Assembly: GCF_003860135.1 (NCBI RefSeq)
Contig: NZ_RQYN01000020.1
Coordinates: forward strand, 1 to 45,747
Source of the DNA: Tannerella forsythia
GTDB lineage: Bacteria; Bacteroidota; Bacteroidia; Bacteroidales; Tannerellaceae
DNA: 45,747 bases
Direction of reading: 5' to 3'
Shown: in pieces, positions 16,170 to 26,294 of the stretch
Layout: the number at the start of each line of letters is the position of its first letter
How positions within the stretch are numbered: the first letter of the stretch is position 1
The notes under the pieces: generated by a model
Database searches by the model: none
What the model was told of the DNA's origin: nothing
Seen by the model: the letters and a program-made list of their open reading frames with translations, nothing else
Program-made: the position numbers and the translations under genes

Positions 16170-18062
16170 TTATTTTTTTAGAATATTCAAAAGTTCATTA
16201 CTCACATGAGCAATGGTTCGTATGTCGTGCAACAGCAGTTTGCGACGATAAGTGGCCAGCAGATAGATCGGCAGACCGATGGGAAAAAGCCAGCCCAATA
16301 TTTTCCCTACCGTCGGGCTTATCCGGAAATGAATCAGATGGTATCCGTTCAGGATCGGGTAATCCATCAGTTTATTCAGCACCAGATGGCGGTCGGAGTT
16401 AGTTCCTTCGGCAACCAGTTCTTCCAACTGCACGGAGATCCGTTCGGCTTCCGGGTCTTTGCCCCCCTGCTCCCAGAAACGAAAATACGACATCCATCGT
16501 TTGGAACGTTTCAGATATGCTTCGCATTGCTCTTTCAGGTCCTTGATTTGTGCTTCCCACTGCGTATAGTCGACATGGAACATGATCACTTCTTTCCTTT
16601 CGATCTTACGTGTCGCGCGTTTGCCGATCAGTTTCTTCAGTCCTTCGATATACGTGTCGGCATTGAGGATAACCGAGTCGTTCGAGGCTTTGTAAGTCAG
16701 GAAAACACCGAGTGGAAGCAGCACGGCCGAGCTTAACCACATACCTTGCCATGGTTGCCACATGCCGTTGCTCGCCATCTTCAGGCCGATGTTATTGATA
16801 ACATAGTAAAAAATGAACAGAAAGACGGAAATCACGACCGGCATGCCCAGTCCGCCCTTGCGGATGATGGCGCCGAGCGGTGCACCGATAAAAAAGAAGA
16901 TCAGGCAGGCAAACGAAAGCGTGAACTTTTGGTGCATTTCGGTATGATGACGACGCATCTCCCTCTCATCGCTGGATAATACCGCAGCCTTGAAATCGTA
17001 GTCGGCCTTCGTCGTTTCCAGCGCATTTCTGGCTTGGCGAAGGATGGAAGCCTGTCTGCCTGTCGATAATTCCCGGTAGAGACGGTCGAAGTCCGGGATT
17101 TCTTCCGCAGATACAGAGCCCTGTTCTGCCGCCGTGTCTTCTTCCGGCCTTACTCCTTCCAGCTCTCTTCGGTATGATTGCCGGTAGATAGCTGTTGCAT
17201 TCAGTTGCTTGATGCTATCCAGATGAAGCGTCATCGAATCGATCGAAGATTGTAGATCGGCCAGGTTTTTCCCGATATACCGGTCTTGCAGGACCGACTC
17301 GTCGGCACGGTGAAAATCCGAATCGAAGCGGATCAGCATCTCCCGTGTCTTGAACGATTCCTTCATATACGGTACCGTTTCACTGCTTCCTATACCGTCT
17401 TTGTTGAAGTTCTTAAACATCTTGCCCTCGAACAGAAGAAGTACCAGAAACTGCTTGTCGGCCGAAATTTTCATCCGTCCCGAATCGGCCACAATTACCT
17501 GAGCATTGTTAAAACCTTCGGAGTAATCATAGATCATCAGATGGTTGAGTCGTCCGTCTTTGTCTTTCTTTTTGACATAAAGGTTGTAACCTTCGATCTG
17601 ATTGGAGAATGTGCTCTCCGGGATCTGTAGTTCGGGCGATTTGGCTCTGATGGAACCCAGGAGCGTCCACATTTTAACCTGCGAGAGGGGGATGATGTTG
17701 TTCTGGAAAAAGAATGCACCCACGGCAACGAACGATAAGAGAATGATAAACGGGAGCATGATGCGAGGCAAAGAAATCCCGGCCGACTTCATGGCCAGCA
17801 GTTCGAGCTGTTCTCCCAAGTTCCCGAACGTCATCAGCGAAGCCAACAAAATTGCCAAAGGTAATGCGAGGGGTACAAGGGATAGGGCGGCATAGAAAAA
17901 CATCTCGGCAAGAACATTGATTTCAAGCCCTTTGCCGACCATTTCGTCTACGTATTTCCAAAGAAACTGCATCAGGACAATAAACATGCAAATGCCGAAA
18001 GTCATCAAGAATATCGGCATGAATGTTTTCAATAAAAAGAGATACAGTCGTTTAATCCCCAT
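16170..18062 (-). CDS. LptF/LptG-type permease (YjgP/YjgQ family)
   Basis: 630 residues. Three N-terminal membrane helices (about 10-125, including [23 protein letters not shown]), a long periplasmic jellyroll region (about 140-330), then three helices about 390-470 ([38 protein letters not shown]). This is the LptF/G layout: inner-membrane partner of LptB that lifts lipopolysaccharide into the Lpt bridge. A C-terminal extension of about 150 residues contains a charged coiled region and one more hydrophobic stretch ([18 protein letters not shown]); I recall similarly long homologues in Bacteroides. It heads the unit with ribBA and aspC. Whether it is LptF or LptG cannot be decided. Confidence 0.9.
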   Translation of the reverse strand: MGIKRLYLFLLKTFMPIFLMTFGICMFIVLMQFLWKYVDEMVGKGLEINVLAEMFFYAALSLVPLALPLAILLASLMTFGNLGEQLELLAMKSAGISLPRIMLPFIILLSFVAVGAFFFQNNIIPLSQVKMWTLLGSIRAKSPELQIPESTFSNQIEGYNLYVKKKDKDGRLNHLMIYDYSEGFNNAQVIVADSGRMKISADKQFLVLLLFEGKMFKNFNKDGIGSSETVPYMKESFKTREMLIRFDSDFHRADESVLQDRYIGKNLADLQSSIDSMTLHLDSIKQLNATAIYRQSYRRELEGVRPEEDTAAEQGSVSAEEIPDFDRLYRELSTGRQASILRQARNALETTKADYDFKAAVLSSDEREMRRHHTEMHQKFTLSFACLIFFFIGAPLGAIIRKGGLGMPVVISVFLFIFYYVINNIGLKMASNGMWQPWQGMWLSSAVLLPLGVFLTYKASNDSVILNADTYIEGLKKLIGKRATRKIERKEVIMFHVDYTQWEAQIKDLKEQCEAYLKRSKRWMSYFRFWEQGGKDPEAERISVQLEELVAEGTNSDRHLVLNKLMDYPILNGYHLIHFRISPTVGKILGWLFPIGLPIYLLATYRRKLLLHDIRTIAHVSNELLNILKK

Positions 18063-18083
18063 GATGTCCTTTTAAATCAACCA

Positions 18084-18127
18084 CAAAAGTAGTGTAAAAA
18101 GAGACAATACATCACATCAAGATGTGA
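18084..18127 (-). promoter_or_regulatory. Promoter box and operator-like palindrome upstream of the LptF/G gene
   Basis: The minus strand reads TACTTTTG (18084-18091), a TAnnTTTG match 22 nt before the ATG at 18062. Twenty-one nt further upstream is the perfect palindrome TCACATCAAGATGTGA (18112-18127, 7-bp arms, 2-nt centre), which would overlap the -33 region. The 2-nt centre makes a DNA operator more likely than an RNA hairpin. Confidence 0.45.
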
Positions 18128-18134
18128 AACAACA

Positions 18135-18518
18135 TTAAATCCCCAAGGTTCGTTTAAGCACTTCCACCTGCGAATCCCACAGATCGATGGCGTCCATCTT
18201 CTCGTCGGGTTCCGCAAAATCCGTAATCTCAAGCGCGGTAGAGCCGGTAAGCTCGATGGTGTGGATGATGAATTCGAAGTACGCGTTTTCATCTTCTTCT
18301 TCCACCCAGCGATAACGAACGCTGACTTCGGGTTTGATATCGATGATCTCGGCTTGTTCCTGCATCTTTTTCCATGTGAATGTGCAGATGTTTCCCCTGA
18401 TATCTACGGTGTCGGCAAACCAGGAGGACAATCCGAGGGCTGTTGTTACATGGTTCCACAGGCTGCGATTCGAAACTTTGTCGAAAATATACTCGATATG
18501 AAATTTTTCCTTCTTCAT
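18135..18518 (-). CDS. START-like domain protein (AHSA1/SRPBCC fold)
   Basis: 127 residues from the ATG at 18518 (MKKEKFHIEYIF); an in-frame ATG at 18551 adds eleven polar residues and is less likely. The pattern FDKVSNRSLWNHVTT, LSSWFAD, FTWKKMQEQAEI, VRYRWVEEED and LEITDFAE follows the START-like proteins of Bacteroidales, which share the SRPBCC/AHSA1 helix-grip fold. No ligand or partner is established. It is cytoplasmic and lies 72 nt upstream of the LptF/G gene on the same strand; a promoter between them suggests partly separate expression. Confidence 0.82.
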   Translation of the reverse strand: MKKEKFHIEYIFDKVSNRSLWNHVTTALGLSSWFADTVDIRGNICTFTWKKMQEQAEIIDIKPEVSVRYRWVEEEDENAYFEFIIHTIELTGSTALEITDFAEPDEKMDAIDLWDSQVEVLKRTLGI

Positions 18519-18679
18519 CCTGTTTTTCTGTTTTGTGATGATGGCGCGCAAGATACAAAAAAGGATGAGACTTTACAAGAAAGATGGTATAAAAAAACAA
18601 ACATCCTGTTTATTTCGCTGATTTAAAAATATTTGAATGCTTTTCAAAAAAGTAAAAGAATAAATTGTCGTTTTTTTTC

Positions 18680-18710
18680 TTGGTGAAAAGGCTGATTTAT
18701 TGTATATTTG
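18680..18710 (+). promoter_or_regulatory. Promoter of the rimP-nusA-infB operon
   Basis: TTG at 18680-18682 lies about 20 nt upstream of TATATTTG at 18703-18710, matching the Bacteroidota -33/-7 arrangement. The rimP ATG is about 60 nt downstream, so the mRNA has a leader of roughly 50 nt. Confidence 0.75.
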
Positions 18711-18735
18711 CGGCCGATTAAGACGAAGAGGAGGC

Positions 18736-18752
18736 GGGGACGAGTAGTCCCC
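18736..18752 (+). promoter_or_regulatory. Leader hairpin in front of rimP
   Basis: GGGGAC / GTCCCC form a perfect 6-bp GC-rich stem with loop GAGTA. It is followed by a pyrimidine-rich CTTCTTTCTATTATAG run to the ATG at 18770. Without a true U-run it is not a clear terminator; a role in mRNA stability or in feedback on the operon is conceivable. Confidence 0.5.
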
Positions 18753-18769
18753 TTCTTTCTATTATAGAG

Positions 18770-19237
18770 ATGATTGAAACGAAGATAGTGGCCGATTTGG
18801 CCGAGGCTTATTTGGCGGATTCGGAGTGTTATTTGGTCGATGTAACCGTTGCTCCGGACAATTTCATCGTGGTGGAAATAGACCATGATCAGGCTGTCGG
18901 TATTGACGATTGTGTGGCTTTAAGTCGCCATATCGAAGCAGGACTGGACCGGGATGTCGAAGATTATGAGTTGGAAGTAACTTCGGCCGGACTGACGTCG
19001 CCTTTTAAAGTGCTTCGTCAGTATCTGAAAAATATAGGGAATGAAGTCGAAGTGCTGTTGAAGAGTGGTGAGAAACTCTCCGGACAGTTAAAGTCGGCCG
19101 ATGATACAGGACTTGTCGTGACGGTAGGTCGGCAGGTGAAACCGGAGGGTGCCAAACGTAAAGTGACGGTTTGGACAGACGAGGCTTATCCCTATGACAA
19201 GATAAAGTATACGAGAAATATAATCAGATTCAAATAG
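18770..19237 (+). CDS. rimP: Ribosome maturation factor RimP
   Basis: 155 residues, standard length. The N-terminal domain shows LVDVTVAPDNFIVVEIDHD and the signature CVALSRHIEAGLD, DYELEVTSAGL, SPFK; the C-terminal SH3-like domain follows (LKSGEKLSGQLKSADDTGL). RimP binds the nascent 30S subunit and aids assembly around S12. It is the first gene of the conserved rimP-nusA-infB operon and is read from the promoter at 18680-18710. Confidence 0.95.
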   Translation: MIETKIVADLAEAYLADSECYLVDVTVAPDNFIVVEIDHDQAVGIDDCVALSRHIEAGLDRDVEDYELEVTSAGLTSPFKVLRQYLKNIGNEVEVLLKSGEKLSGQLKSADDTGLVVTVGRQVKPEGAKRKVTVWTDEAYPYDKIKYTRNIIRFK

Positions 19238-19245
19238 GAAATTTT

Positions 19246-20628
19246 ATGGCGAGAAGACAAGAAACAGTCAGTATGATTGATACATTGCAGGAATTCAAAG
19301 AATTAAAGAGTATAGATAAAGACACGATGATCAACGTGCTGGAAGAATCATTCCGCAATGTGATCGCCAAGATGTTCGGGACGGATGAGAACTACGACGT
19401 GATCATCAATCCGGAAAAAGGTGATTTTGAGATCTGGCGAAACCGTATGGTCGTGGAGGACGGCCATGTGGAAGACCCGAATCTGGAAGTCGCATTAAGT
19501 GAAGCACAAAAGATCGATGCCGACTGTGAAGTGGGCGAAGAAGTGACGGACGAAGTGCATTTTGCGGACTTCGGACGTCGTGCCATTTTGAATTTACGCC
19601 AGACGCTTGCTTCGAAGATTCTGGAGCTCCAAAAAGATAATTTATATGCCAAATACAGAGACTTGATCGGCTCGATCGTAACAGCCGACGTTTATCAGGT
19701 CTGGAAGAAAGAAGTCTTGCTGTTAGACGATGACGGTAACGAGTTACTCTTACCTAAAGCTGAGCAGATTCCGAGCGATTTTTATCGTAAAGGCGAATCG
19801 GTACGTGCCATTGTGCAGCGGGTAGATAATGATAATAACAATACGAAGATTTATCTCTCGCGAACCGATAAGGTCTTTTTGCAACGTTTGTTCGAGCTTG
19901 AAGTGCCTGAAATCAACGATGGCCTGATCACCATTAAAGCCATTGCGCGTATTCCGGGGGAGCGAGCCAAAATCGCCGTTGAATCGTATGACGATCGGAT
20001 AGACCCTGTCGGGGCGTGTGTCGGAATGAAAGGCTCACGTATCCGCGGAATCGTGCGGGAGCTTCGAAACGAGAATATCGATGTAATCAACTATACGAGT
20101 AATACATCGTTGTTTATTCAGCGTGCGCTGAGTCCGGCCAAGATATCGTCGATCCGGGTGGATGAGGAAGAACATAAGGCGGAAGTCTTCTTGCGCCCCG
20201 AAGAAGTCTCTTTGGCTATCGGTAAAAACGGGCTGAATATCAAGTTGGCCAGTATGCTGACGGATTATACGATCGACGTGTTCCGCGATATCGATGCCGC
20301 CGACGAGGAAGATATTTATCTGGATGAGTTTGCGGACGAGATCGATATGTGGGTGATCGATGCGTTGAAGAATATCGGCTGCAACACAGCTAAGGCCGTA
20401 CTTGCCCTTTCGCGCGAAGAGATTATGGAGCGTGCCGATCTGGAGGAACAAACGGTCGATGACGTATTGAGCATTCTCTCTTCCGAATTTGAAGATGAAG
20501 AAGTATCCGATCCCGATTTTGAACCTGCCGAAGAAGAGGATTCGATGGACTCGGAAATAGACGTACCGGAGCCTGTGTCAACAGAGCAGGACACGGAAAA
20601 TGAAGAACAAGAAGAAGAGAAGGAATAA
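19246..20628 (+). CDS. nusA: Transcription termination/antitermination factor NusA
   Basis: 460 residues from the ATG at 19246; the opening MARRQETVSMIDTLQEFKEL matches other Bacteroidales NusA as I recall them, which supports this start over the inner ATG at 19273. The N-terminal RNA-polymerase-binding domain (to about 130) is followed by an S1 domain (about 135-205) and two KH domains with GACVGMKGSRIRGIVREL and EVSLAIGKNGLNIKLAS. The C-terminus holds a short helix-hairpin-helix part (NIGCNTAKAVLALS) and a very acidic tail. NusA modulates pausing, intrinsic termination and antitermination. The gap to rimP is 8 nt. Confidence 0.97.
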   Translation: MARRQETVSMIDTLQEFKELKSIDKDTMINVLEESFRNVIAKMFGTDENYDVIINPEKGDFEIWRNRMVVEDGHVEDPNLEVALSEAQKIDADCEVGEEVTDEVHFADFGRRAILNLRQTLASKILELQKDNLYAKYRDLIGSIVTADVYQVWKKEVLLLDDDGNELLLPKAEQIPSDFYRKGESVRAIVQRVDNDNNNTKIYLSRTDKVFLQRLFELEVPEINDGLITIKAIARIPGERAKIAVESYDDRIDPVGACVGMKGSRIRGIVRELRNENIDVINYTSNTSLFIQRALSPAKISSIRVDEEEHKAEVFLRPEEVSLAIGKNGLNIKLASMLTDYTIDVFRDIDAADEEDIYLDEFADEIDMWVIDALKNIGCNTAKAVLALSREEIMERADLEEQTVDDVLSILSSEFEDEEVSDPDFEPAEEEDSMDSEIDVPEPVSTEQDTENEEQEEEKE

Positions 20629-20658
20629 CATACGAGACCTATACAAGAAGAAATATAT

Positions 20659-23616
20659 ATGCCTGTTAAATTAAACAAAGTACTCAAAGACTTAAATGTC
20701 GGTCTTCAGACGGTCGTCGATTTTCTGCACGCCAAAGGACATGAAATCGACAGCAATCCCAATGTTCGGATTCAGGATGATCAATATGCGTTGCTGGTCA
20801 AAGAATTCGGAAAAAATCTGTCGGAGGCCGAACGTCGCCGTCTGCTTGAGAAAGCCGCTCCGAAAGCACCGGTTGTAAAGGAATCTCCCCAAAAGCAAAA
20901 AGAGAAAGAAGAAGAAAAGGCGAAAAAAGAACCGGAGGTGATGAAAACGGAAATTCCGGATGAGATCAAGCCCAAGTTCGTAACGAAAGGCAAGATTGAT
21001 CTTTCGGGAATCGGTGAGCCGAAGAAAGAGAGTACCAAGCGGACGAAGAAAGAGGAGAAAGAAGAGAAAGAAGAGGTCATGCCTACTGTTGCTCCGGTAG
21101 AAGAAGTGAAGAAGGTCGAAGAAGTACAGCAACCGGAGCCGGTACAAGCCCCGGAGCCTGAAGTCGTACCGATCTCCGCACCGTCTGTCGAAGTGCAAGA
21201 GGTGCAGACGCCGGAGCCTCATTCCGCAGAAGAGCCGGCCGAAAGCAAAGAGGAAGAGCCGGCAGTAACGACTCAAACCGAAGAAAAAACGGTCGAGGCG
21301 CTACCGAAGGAGCCGGAGAGCGAACCGGCCCCCAAGCAGGAAGAGGAAATTTTCCGCTTAGGACAGCCGAAATTGGAATCGACCATTAAAGTAACAGGCA
21401 AAATAGATTTGGCGTCGATCAACCAGTCGATGCGTCCTAAGAAGAAGAGCAAAGAAGAGCGCAGAAAAGAACGCGAAGAGAAACGTAAACAGCAGACACC
21501 GGCGGATCATAAGCCGAAGCCTGCAACCGGCGCTGTGGGTACGGCCAATACAGCATCGACAACGGGCGAGAGCGGAAAAAAGAAACGTAAACGGATCAAG
21601 AAGGATAAAATCGATATCAACGCGACGGTGGGTACCAATACTCGCCGCGATGATCACGGGCGCGGTCATGATCACGGAGGGAAACGACTGAAGAAGCCGG
21701 TTCGTGCCGAGATCAGTGAGGAAGATGTACAGAAGCAGGTGAAAGAAACGTTGGCTCGTCTCACAAGTAAAGGAGGAAAGAACAAAGGCGCCAAATATCG
21801 TCGTGAGAAGCGCGATGCCGTAGCACACCGTGAACAGGAATTGCAGCTTGAAGAAGCAAAGGAAAGCAAGGTATTGAAGCTGACCGAGTTTGTGACGGCT
21901 AACGATTTGGCAAACATGATGGATATCTCTGTCTCGGAGGTGATCTCTACCTGTATGAGCATCGGCATGATGGTGTCGATCAATCAGCGTCTCGATGCCG
22001 AGACGATCAACATCGTAGCGGAAGAGTTCGGATTCAAGACGGAATATGTAAGTGCCGAAGTATCCGAAGCGATTAAAGAAGAAGAGGATAATCCGGAAGA
22101 TTGGGAGCCGCGTCCGCCGATTGTGACGGTGATGGGACACGTGGATCACGGAAAAACATCCTTGCTCGACAATATTCGGAATGCCAATGTGATTGCCGGT
22201 GAAGCGGGCGGAATTACACAGCATATCGGTGCGTACAATGTGAAGTTGTCCGATGGACGCCATATCACCTTCTTGGATACTCCCGGTCACGAAGCGTTTA
22301 CGGCCATGCGTGCTCGCGGTGCCAAGGTGACGGATATTGCGATTATTATTGTGGCGGCCGACGACAGCGTCATGCCTCAAACGGTCGAGGCCATCAACCA
22401 TGCATCGGCTGCGGGAGTACCGATCGTTTTCGCCATTAACAAGATCGATAAGCCCGGAGCGAATCCGGACAAAATCAAAGAAGAGCTTTCGCAGATGAAC
22501 TATCTGGTAGAAGACTGGGGCGGAAAGTATCAAAGTCAGGAAATTTCCGCCAAAAAAGGCATTGGCGTGCAAGACCTGCTGGAAAAGGTCTTGCTCGAAG
22601 CAGACTTGCTCGAACTGAAAGCCAATCCCAAGAAGCGTGCAACGGCTTCGGTCATCGAGTCGTCGCTCGATAAGGGACGAGGCTATGTGGCTACGGTGCT
22701 GGTGAGCAACGGTACGTTGCGACAAGGGGATATCGTATTGGCCGGTACGCACTACGGGCGTCTCAAGGCGATGTTTAACGAACGGAATCAGCGTGTTGAA
22801 AGCGCGGGGCCGTCGGAACCGGTATTGATTCTCGGATTAGATGGAGCACCACAGGCCGGCGATACCCTGAATGTCCTTGAAACGGAGCAGGAGGCACGTG
22901 AGATTGCCAGTCGTCGCGAACAATTGCAGCGTGAATTGGGACTGCGTACCCAGAAACGTTTCGGACTCGAAGAGCTGGGACGTCGTCGTGCCCTCGGAGA
23001 CTTCCACGAGCTCAACCTCATTGTCAAGGGCGATGTCGACGGTTCGGTCGAAGCCTTGTCCGACTCTTTGATCAACCTTTCGACGGAAGAAATTCAGGTG
23101 AATGTCATTCATAAAGCGGTCGGTCAAATTTCCGAATCGGATGTCGAATTATCCGTATCGTCAGATGCCATCATTATCGGTTTTCAGGTTCGTCCGGCAG
23201 CGTCGGCACGTAAACTGGCCGACAAAGAAGGTGTGGAAATCCGCTTGTACTCGATTATCTACGATGCGATCGAAGAAGTGAAATCGGCGATGGAAGGTAT
23301 GCTTTCGCCGGAGATTAAGGAAGAAATCTGTGGGAATGTGGAAGTACAGCAGGTGTTCAAGATTTCGAAAGTCGGTACGGTGGCCGGCTGTATCGTGAAA
23401 GAGGGCAAGATCAAACGCACGAACAAAGTACGTGTAATTCGTGACGGTATTGTCATTCATACGGGAGAGCTCAGTTCGTTGAAACGTTTCAAAGACGAGG
23501 TGAAGGAAGTGGTAACCGGACAGGAATGCGGTATCTTTGTCAATAATTACAACGATGTACAGGTGGGTGATATGATTGAGCCGTTCGATGAGATTGAGAT
23601 AAAGAAAACATTATAA
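20659..23616 (+). CDS. infB: Translation initiation factor IF-2
   Basis: 985 residues. The N-terminal IF2_N helix domain ([19 protein letters not shown]) is followed by about 330 residues of low-complexity Lys/Glu/Pro/Ala-rich linker, a second IF2_N-like part ([15 protein letters not shown]) and the GTPase domain. G motifs are GHVDHGKT (about 492-499), [14 protein letters not shown] and a SAKKGIG element. Domains II to IV follow, ending in the initiator-tRNA-binding C2 part ([18 protein letters not shown]). IF-2 brings fMet-tRNA to the 30S subunit and promotes subunit joining. It is the third gene of the operon, 30 nt after nusA. Confidence 0.98.
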   Translation: MPVKLNKVLKDLNVGLQTVVDFLHAKGHEIDSNPNVRIQDDQYALLVKEFGKNLSEAERRRLLEKAAPKAPVVKESPQKQKEKEEEKAKKEPEVMKTEIPDEIKPKFVTKGKIDLSGIGEPKKESTKRTKKEEKEEKEEVMPTVAPVEEVKKVEEVQQPEPVQAPEPEVVPISAPSVEVQEVQTPEPHSAEEPAESKEEEPAVTTQTEEKTVEALPKEPESEPAPKQEEEIFRLGQPKLESTIKVTGKIDLASINQSMRPKKKSKEERRKEREEKRKQQTPADHKPKPATGAVGTANTASTTGESGKKKRKRIKKDKIDINATVGTNTRRDDHGRGHDHGGKRLKKPVRAEISEEDVQKQVKETLARLTSKGGKNKGAKYRREKRDAVAHREQELQLEEAKESKVLKLTEFVTANDLANMMDISVSEVISTCMSIGMMVSINQRLDAETINIVAEEFGFKTEYVSAEVSEAIKEEEDNPEDWEPRPPIVTVMGHVDHGKTSLLDNIRNANVIAGEAGGITQHIGAYNVKLSDGRHITFLDTPGHEAFTAMRARGAKVTDIAIIIVAADDSVMPQTVEAINHASAAGVPIVFAINKIDKPGANPDKIKEELSQMNYLVEDWGGKYQSQEISAKKGIGVQDLLEKVLLEADLLELKANPKKRATASVIESSLDKGRGYVATVLVSNGTLRQGDIVLAGTHYGRLKAMFNERNQRVESAGPSEPVLILGLDGAPQAGDTLNVLETEQEAREIASRREQLQRELGLRTQKRFGLEELGRRRALGDFHELNLIVKGDVDGSVEALSDSLINLSTEEIQVNVIHKAVGQISESDVELSVSSDAIIIGFQVRPAASARKLADKEGVEIRLYSIIYDAIEEVKSAMEGMLSPEIKEEICGNVEVQQVFKISKVGTVAGCIVKEGKIKRTNKVRVIRDGIVIHTGELSSLKRFKDEVKEVVTGQECGIFVNNYNDVQVGDMIEPFDEIEIKKTL

Positions 23617-23628
23617 TGCTTTGAGCGG

Positions 23629-24123
23629 ATGAACTGGTTGGATATTGTCATTATCTGCCTTGTCGGGGCCGGTTTCCTCAAAGGATGGGCAGACGGATTT
23701 ATCCGTCAGATCGTTGCATTACTCGCGTTGCTTGCAGCTATCTACCTGTGTGCAAAGGTGGCCGTGTTCATCCGCGAATATATTTTACAGACCGGTTGGT
23801 TCCCGGAAAACAGCGTGACTGTCGTTAGTTATGTGCTTGCTTTCGTGTGCATTCTTATGGTTGTTACGCTGGTCGGAGGCTGGGTACATAAGGTCATGGA
23901 TGCGACGCCCCTGAGCTTTGTCAATCATTTGGCCGGCGCTGTCTTCGGGGCTGTTGTCGCTTTGTTTATCGTTAGTCTGACACTGAACCTGTTGGAAGGC
24001 GTAGATCGTCGTTCCGTGATTCTCACACAACAAACGAAGGTAGAATCCCGTTTATATGATTATGTAAAAGAAGCTGTGCCGGCAATCTATCCGGCCGATT
24101 TATTTGTAAGGAAGAAAAATTAA
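23629..24123 (+). CDS. CvpA family inner-membrane protein
   Basis: 164 residues with four hydrophobic segments: a first helix [20 protein letters not shown] followed by [18 protein letters not shown], then [22 protein letters not shown] and [19 protein letters not shown]. The pattern of a short N-terminal helix, a GxxxGxxxGF-type turn and a conserved fourth helix is that of the CvpA/colicin V production family. Members are inner-membrane proteins of unclear function linked to envelope stress in other bacteria. It sits 12 nt after infB and 1 nt before sufB, so it probably belongs to a long infB-cvpA-suf transcript. Confidence 0.88.
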   Translation: MNWLDIVIICLVGAGFLKGWADGFIRQIVALLALLAAIYLCAKVAVFIREYILQTGWFPENSVTVVSYVLAFVCILMVVTLVGGWVHKVMDATPLSFVNHLAGAVFGAVVALFIVSLTLNLLEGVDRRSVILTQQTKVESRLYDYVKEAVPAIYPADLFVRKKN

Positions 24124-24124
24124 C

Positions 24125-25582
24125 ATGGATACAACAAAAAAAAATACAGACCCGATCTTAGACGAAATAACCGGTAGCGAATATAAATACGGTTTTACGA
24201 CAGAGATCGAGACCGATATGTTGCATCGCGGATTAGACGAGGAAGTGGTGCGCATGATTTCCGCCAAAAAGGAAGAGCCGGAATGGTTGCTTGATTTCCG
24301 GCTCAAGGCGTTGCGTCACTGGCAAACGCTCGAGATGCCTACATGGGCACATCTGAAGATTCCGCCTATCGACTATCAGGATATCATTTATTATGCCGCA
24401 CCGAAGACGAAAGCAGGGCCGAAAAGCCTCGATGAGGTTGACCCCGAACTGCTGAAAACATTCGACAAACTCGGTATTCCTCTTCATGAGCAGAAGATCC
24501 TGAGCGGGATGGCGGTCGATGCCGTGATGGACAGCGTCTCGGTGAAAACGACATTTAAGGAAACGTTGGCCGAGAAAGGCATCATCTTCTGTTCGTTCAG
24601 CGAAGCGGTAAAGCATCATCCGGATTTGGTCAAACAATATATGGGAAGCGTAGTGGGGTATCGCGATAACTTCTTTGCGGCGTTGAACTCGGCCGTCTTT
24701 TCCGACGGATCGTTCGTGTATATCCCCAAAGGCGTGCGCTGTCCGATGGAATTGAGCACGTATTTCCGGATCAATGCCGCCAACACGGGACAGTTTGAGC
24801 GAACCCTGATCGTAGCCGACGACGAGTCGTATGTCAGCTACCTCGAAGGATGTACCGCACCGATGCGTGACGAGAACCAGCTGCACGCAGCCATTGTGGA
24901 GATCATTGCTCACAGGCGTGCCGAAGTAAAATATTCGACCGTGCAGAACTGGTATCCGGGCGATAAGAACGGCAACGGCGGGATTTATAATTTTGTGACT
25001 AAACGGGGGATCTGCAAAGGTGAGGGCAGCAAGATTTCGTGGACGCAGGTAGAAACAGGATCGGCCATTACGTGGAAATATCCGTCGTGTATTCTGGCCG
25101 GCGACAACTCGGTCGGAGAATTTTATTCTGTCGCCGTGACGAATAATCACCAACAAGCCGACACGGGTACAAAGATGATCCACTTGGGACGAAACACACG
25201 CAGTACGATCGTATCGAAAGGAATCTCGGCCGGTCACAGTCATAATAGTTACCGGGGGATGGTAAAAGTCGCCGCCCGTGCCGAAGGAGCGCGTAATCAC
25301 AGTCAGTGCGACAGCTTGTTGCTCAGCTCTACCTGCGGTGCGCATACGTTCCCCTATGTCGATATACAGAACGAAACGGCTGTTGTAGAGCACGAAGCAA
25401 CGACTTCGAAAGTCAATGAAGAACAGTTATTCTATTGTAACCAGCGCGGTATCGATACCGAGAAAGCCGTGAGCCTGATTGTCGGCGGATATGCTCGCGA
25501 GGTGATGAATAAGCTGCCGATGGAGTTTGCGGTAGAAGCGCAGAAATTGTTGGCTATCTCGTTGGAAGGAAGTGTGGGATGA
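24125..25582 (+). CDS. sufB: Fe-S cluster assembly scaffold SufB
   Basis: 485 residues, full length for SufB. Recognised blocks are [11 protein letters not shown] near the N-terminus, [65 protein letters not shown]-like [14 protein letters not shown], and the C-terminal [20 protein letters not shown] with [11 protein letters not shown]. SufB receives sulfur and, with SufC and SufD, builds 4Fe-4S clusters in the cytoplasm. Its TGA overlaps the ATG of the next gene (ATGA). Unlike the usual sufBCD order, a beta-barrel gene separates it from sufC. Confidence 0.97.
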   Translation: MDTTKKNTDPILDEITGSEYKYGFTTEIETDMLHRGLDEEVVRMISAKKEEPEWLLDFRLKALRHWQTLEMPTWAHLKIPPIDYQDIIYYAAPKTKAGPKSLDEVDPELLKTFDKLGIPLHEQKILSGMAVDAVMDSVSVKTTFKETLAEKGIIFCSFSEAVKHHPDLVKQYMGSVVGYRDNFFAALNSAVFSDGSFVYIPKGVRCPMELSTYFRINAANTGQFERTLIVADDESYVSYLEGCTAPMRDENQLHAAIVEIIAHRRAEVKYSTVQNWYPGDKNGNGGIYNFVTKRGICKGEGSKISWTQVETGSAITWKYPSCILAGDNSVGEFYSVAVTNNHQQADTGTKMIHLGRNTRSTIVSKGISAGHSHNSYRGMVKVAARAEGARNHSQCDSLLLSSTCGAHTFPYVDIQNETAVVEHEATTSKVNEEQLFYCNQRGIDTEKAVSLIVGGYAREVMNKLPMEFAVEAQKLLAISLEGSVG

Positions 25583-26280
25583 CACCTTGGCTGCGTATAT
25601 TGTTGTTGTGGTTTGCCCTGCTGCCCGTGTGTATCATACAGGCACAGTCGGACGAAAGTCGATGGGCAATTAATTATACGACGAATATACTGGCATCTCC
25701 TGTGCCCGCGCGTCATTCGGCAAGCATGCCGAACAAAGGAGACTTCGGGGGCTTTTCGGTCATGGGAGAATATTCTTTCGCCGAGAAGTGGACGGCCGAG
25801 CTTGGTTATTTTCTGACCGAGGTCCATTATAACCGTCAGGTGCGTACGATGGAAGGCTTGCAAGGTGGAGTAAAGCGTTACTTCCTCAACGAGCGTATTT
25901 TTTTCCAGCCTTACCTTGCGGCCAGAGGCCAAGTCAATTGGCGAAGACGGTTCGAGCAGGTCGGAGAGCCTATGAACGCGTCCTACACTGCCGAGCATCG
26001 CTATCGGAATCCGCTGATTTCGTTCGCGCCGGGTGTCGGAGCGGATATTTATCTGTTTTCCTCCGTGGCTTTCACGATCCGGTACGATTTCATGATGGGA
26101 ATAGATTCCCGCACCACCATTGAAGGCCGGACACAAGACAGCCCTTCTTTTTACTATCACGACAAGGGGATGTATCATCAATTGGGGTTGGGAGTAAAAG
26201 TAACTTTTCCGTTCCGGTTTTCGGAACAGGACGGGGAAAGTTTGTTATATTTGTTATTAGACATGTTATTTTGGAATTAA
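25579..26280 (+). CDS. Outer-membrane beta-barrel protein inside the suf operon
   Basis: 233 residues. A signal peptide ([20 protein letters not shown], cleavage after IQA, Gln23 at +1) is followed by alternating hydrophobic/polar strands typical of an 8-stranded OMP_b-brl type barrel: [88 protein letters not shown] (each read in shorter pieces). It ends in FWN, close to the terminal aromatic pattern of barrels. Its start overlaps sufB by 4 nt and its end lies 14 nt before the sufC ATG, so it is translated within the suf mRNA. No link of a barrel to Fe-S assembly is known to me; function unknown. Confidence 0.78.
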   Translation: MTPWLRILLLWFALLPVCIIQAQSDESRWAINYTTNILASPVPARHSASMPNKGDFGGFSVMGEYSFAEKWTAELGYFLTEVHYNRQVRTMEGLQGGVKRYFLNERIFFQPYLAARGQVNWRRRFEQVGEPMNASYTAEHRYRNPLISFAPGVGADIYLFSSVAFTIRYDFMMGIDSRTTIEGRTQDSPSFYYHDKGMYHQLGLGVKVTFPFRFSEQDGESLLYLLLDMLFWN

Positions 26281-26294
26281 GATTGAATGGAATT

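Noticed and set aside
21358-22752. Long minus-strand open frame (464 codons) opposite infB
   Set aside because: infB is unmistakable on the plus strand; the opposite frame is a shadow with biased composition.
26271-26294. TTG start of sufC at 26271
   Set aside because: It would overlap the barrel gene and the added residues (MELRLNGI) are not typical; ATG at 26295 gives the normal SufC opening.
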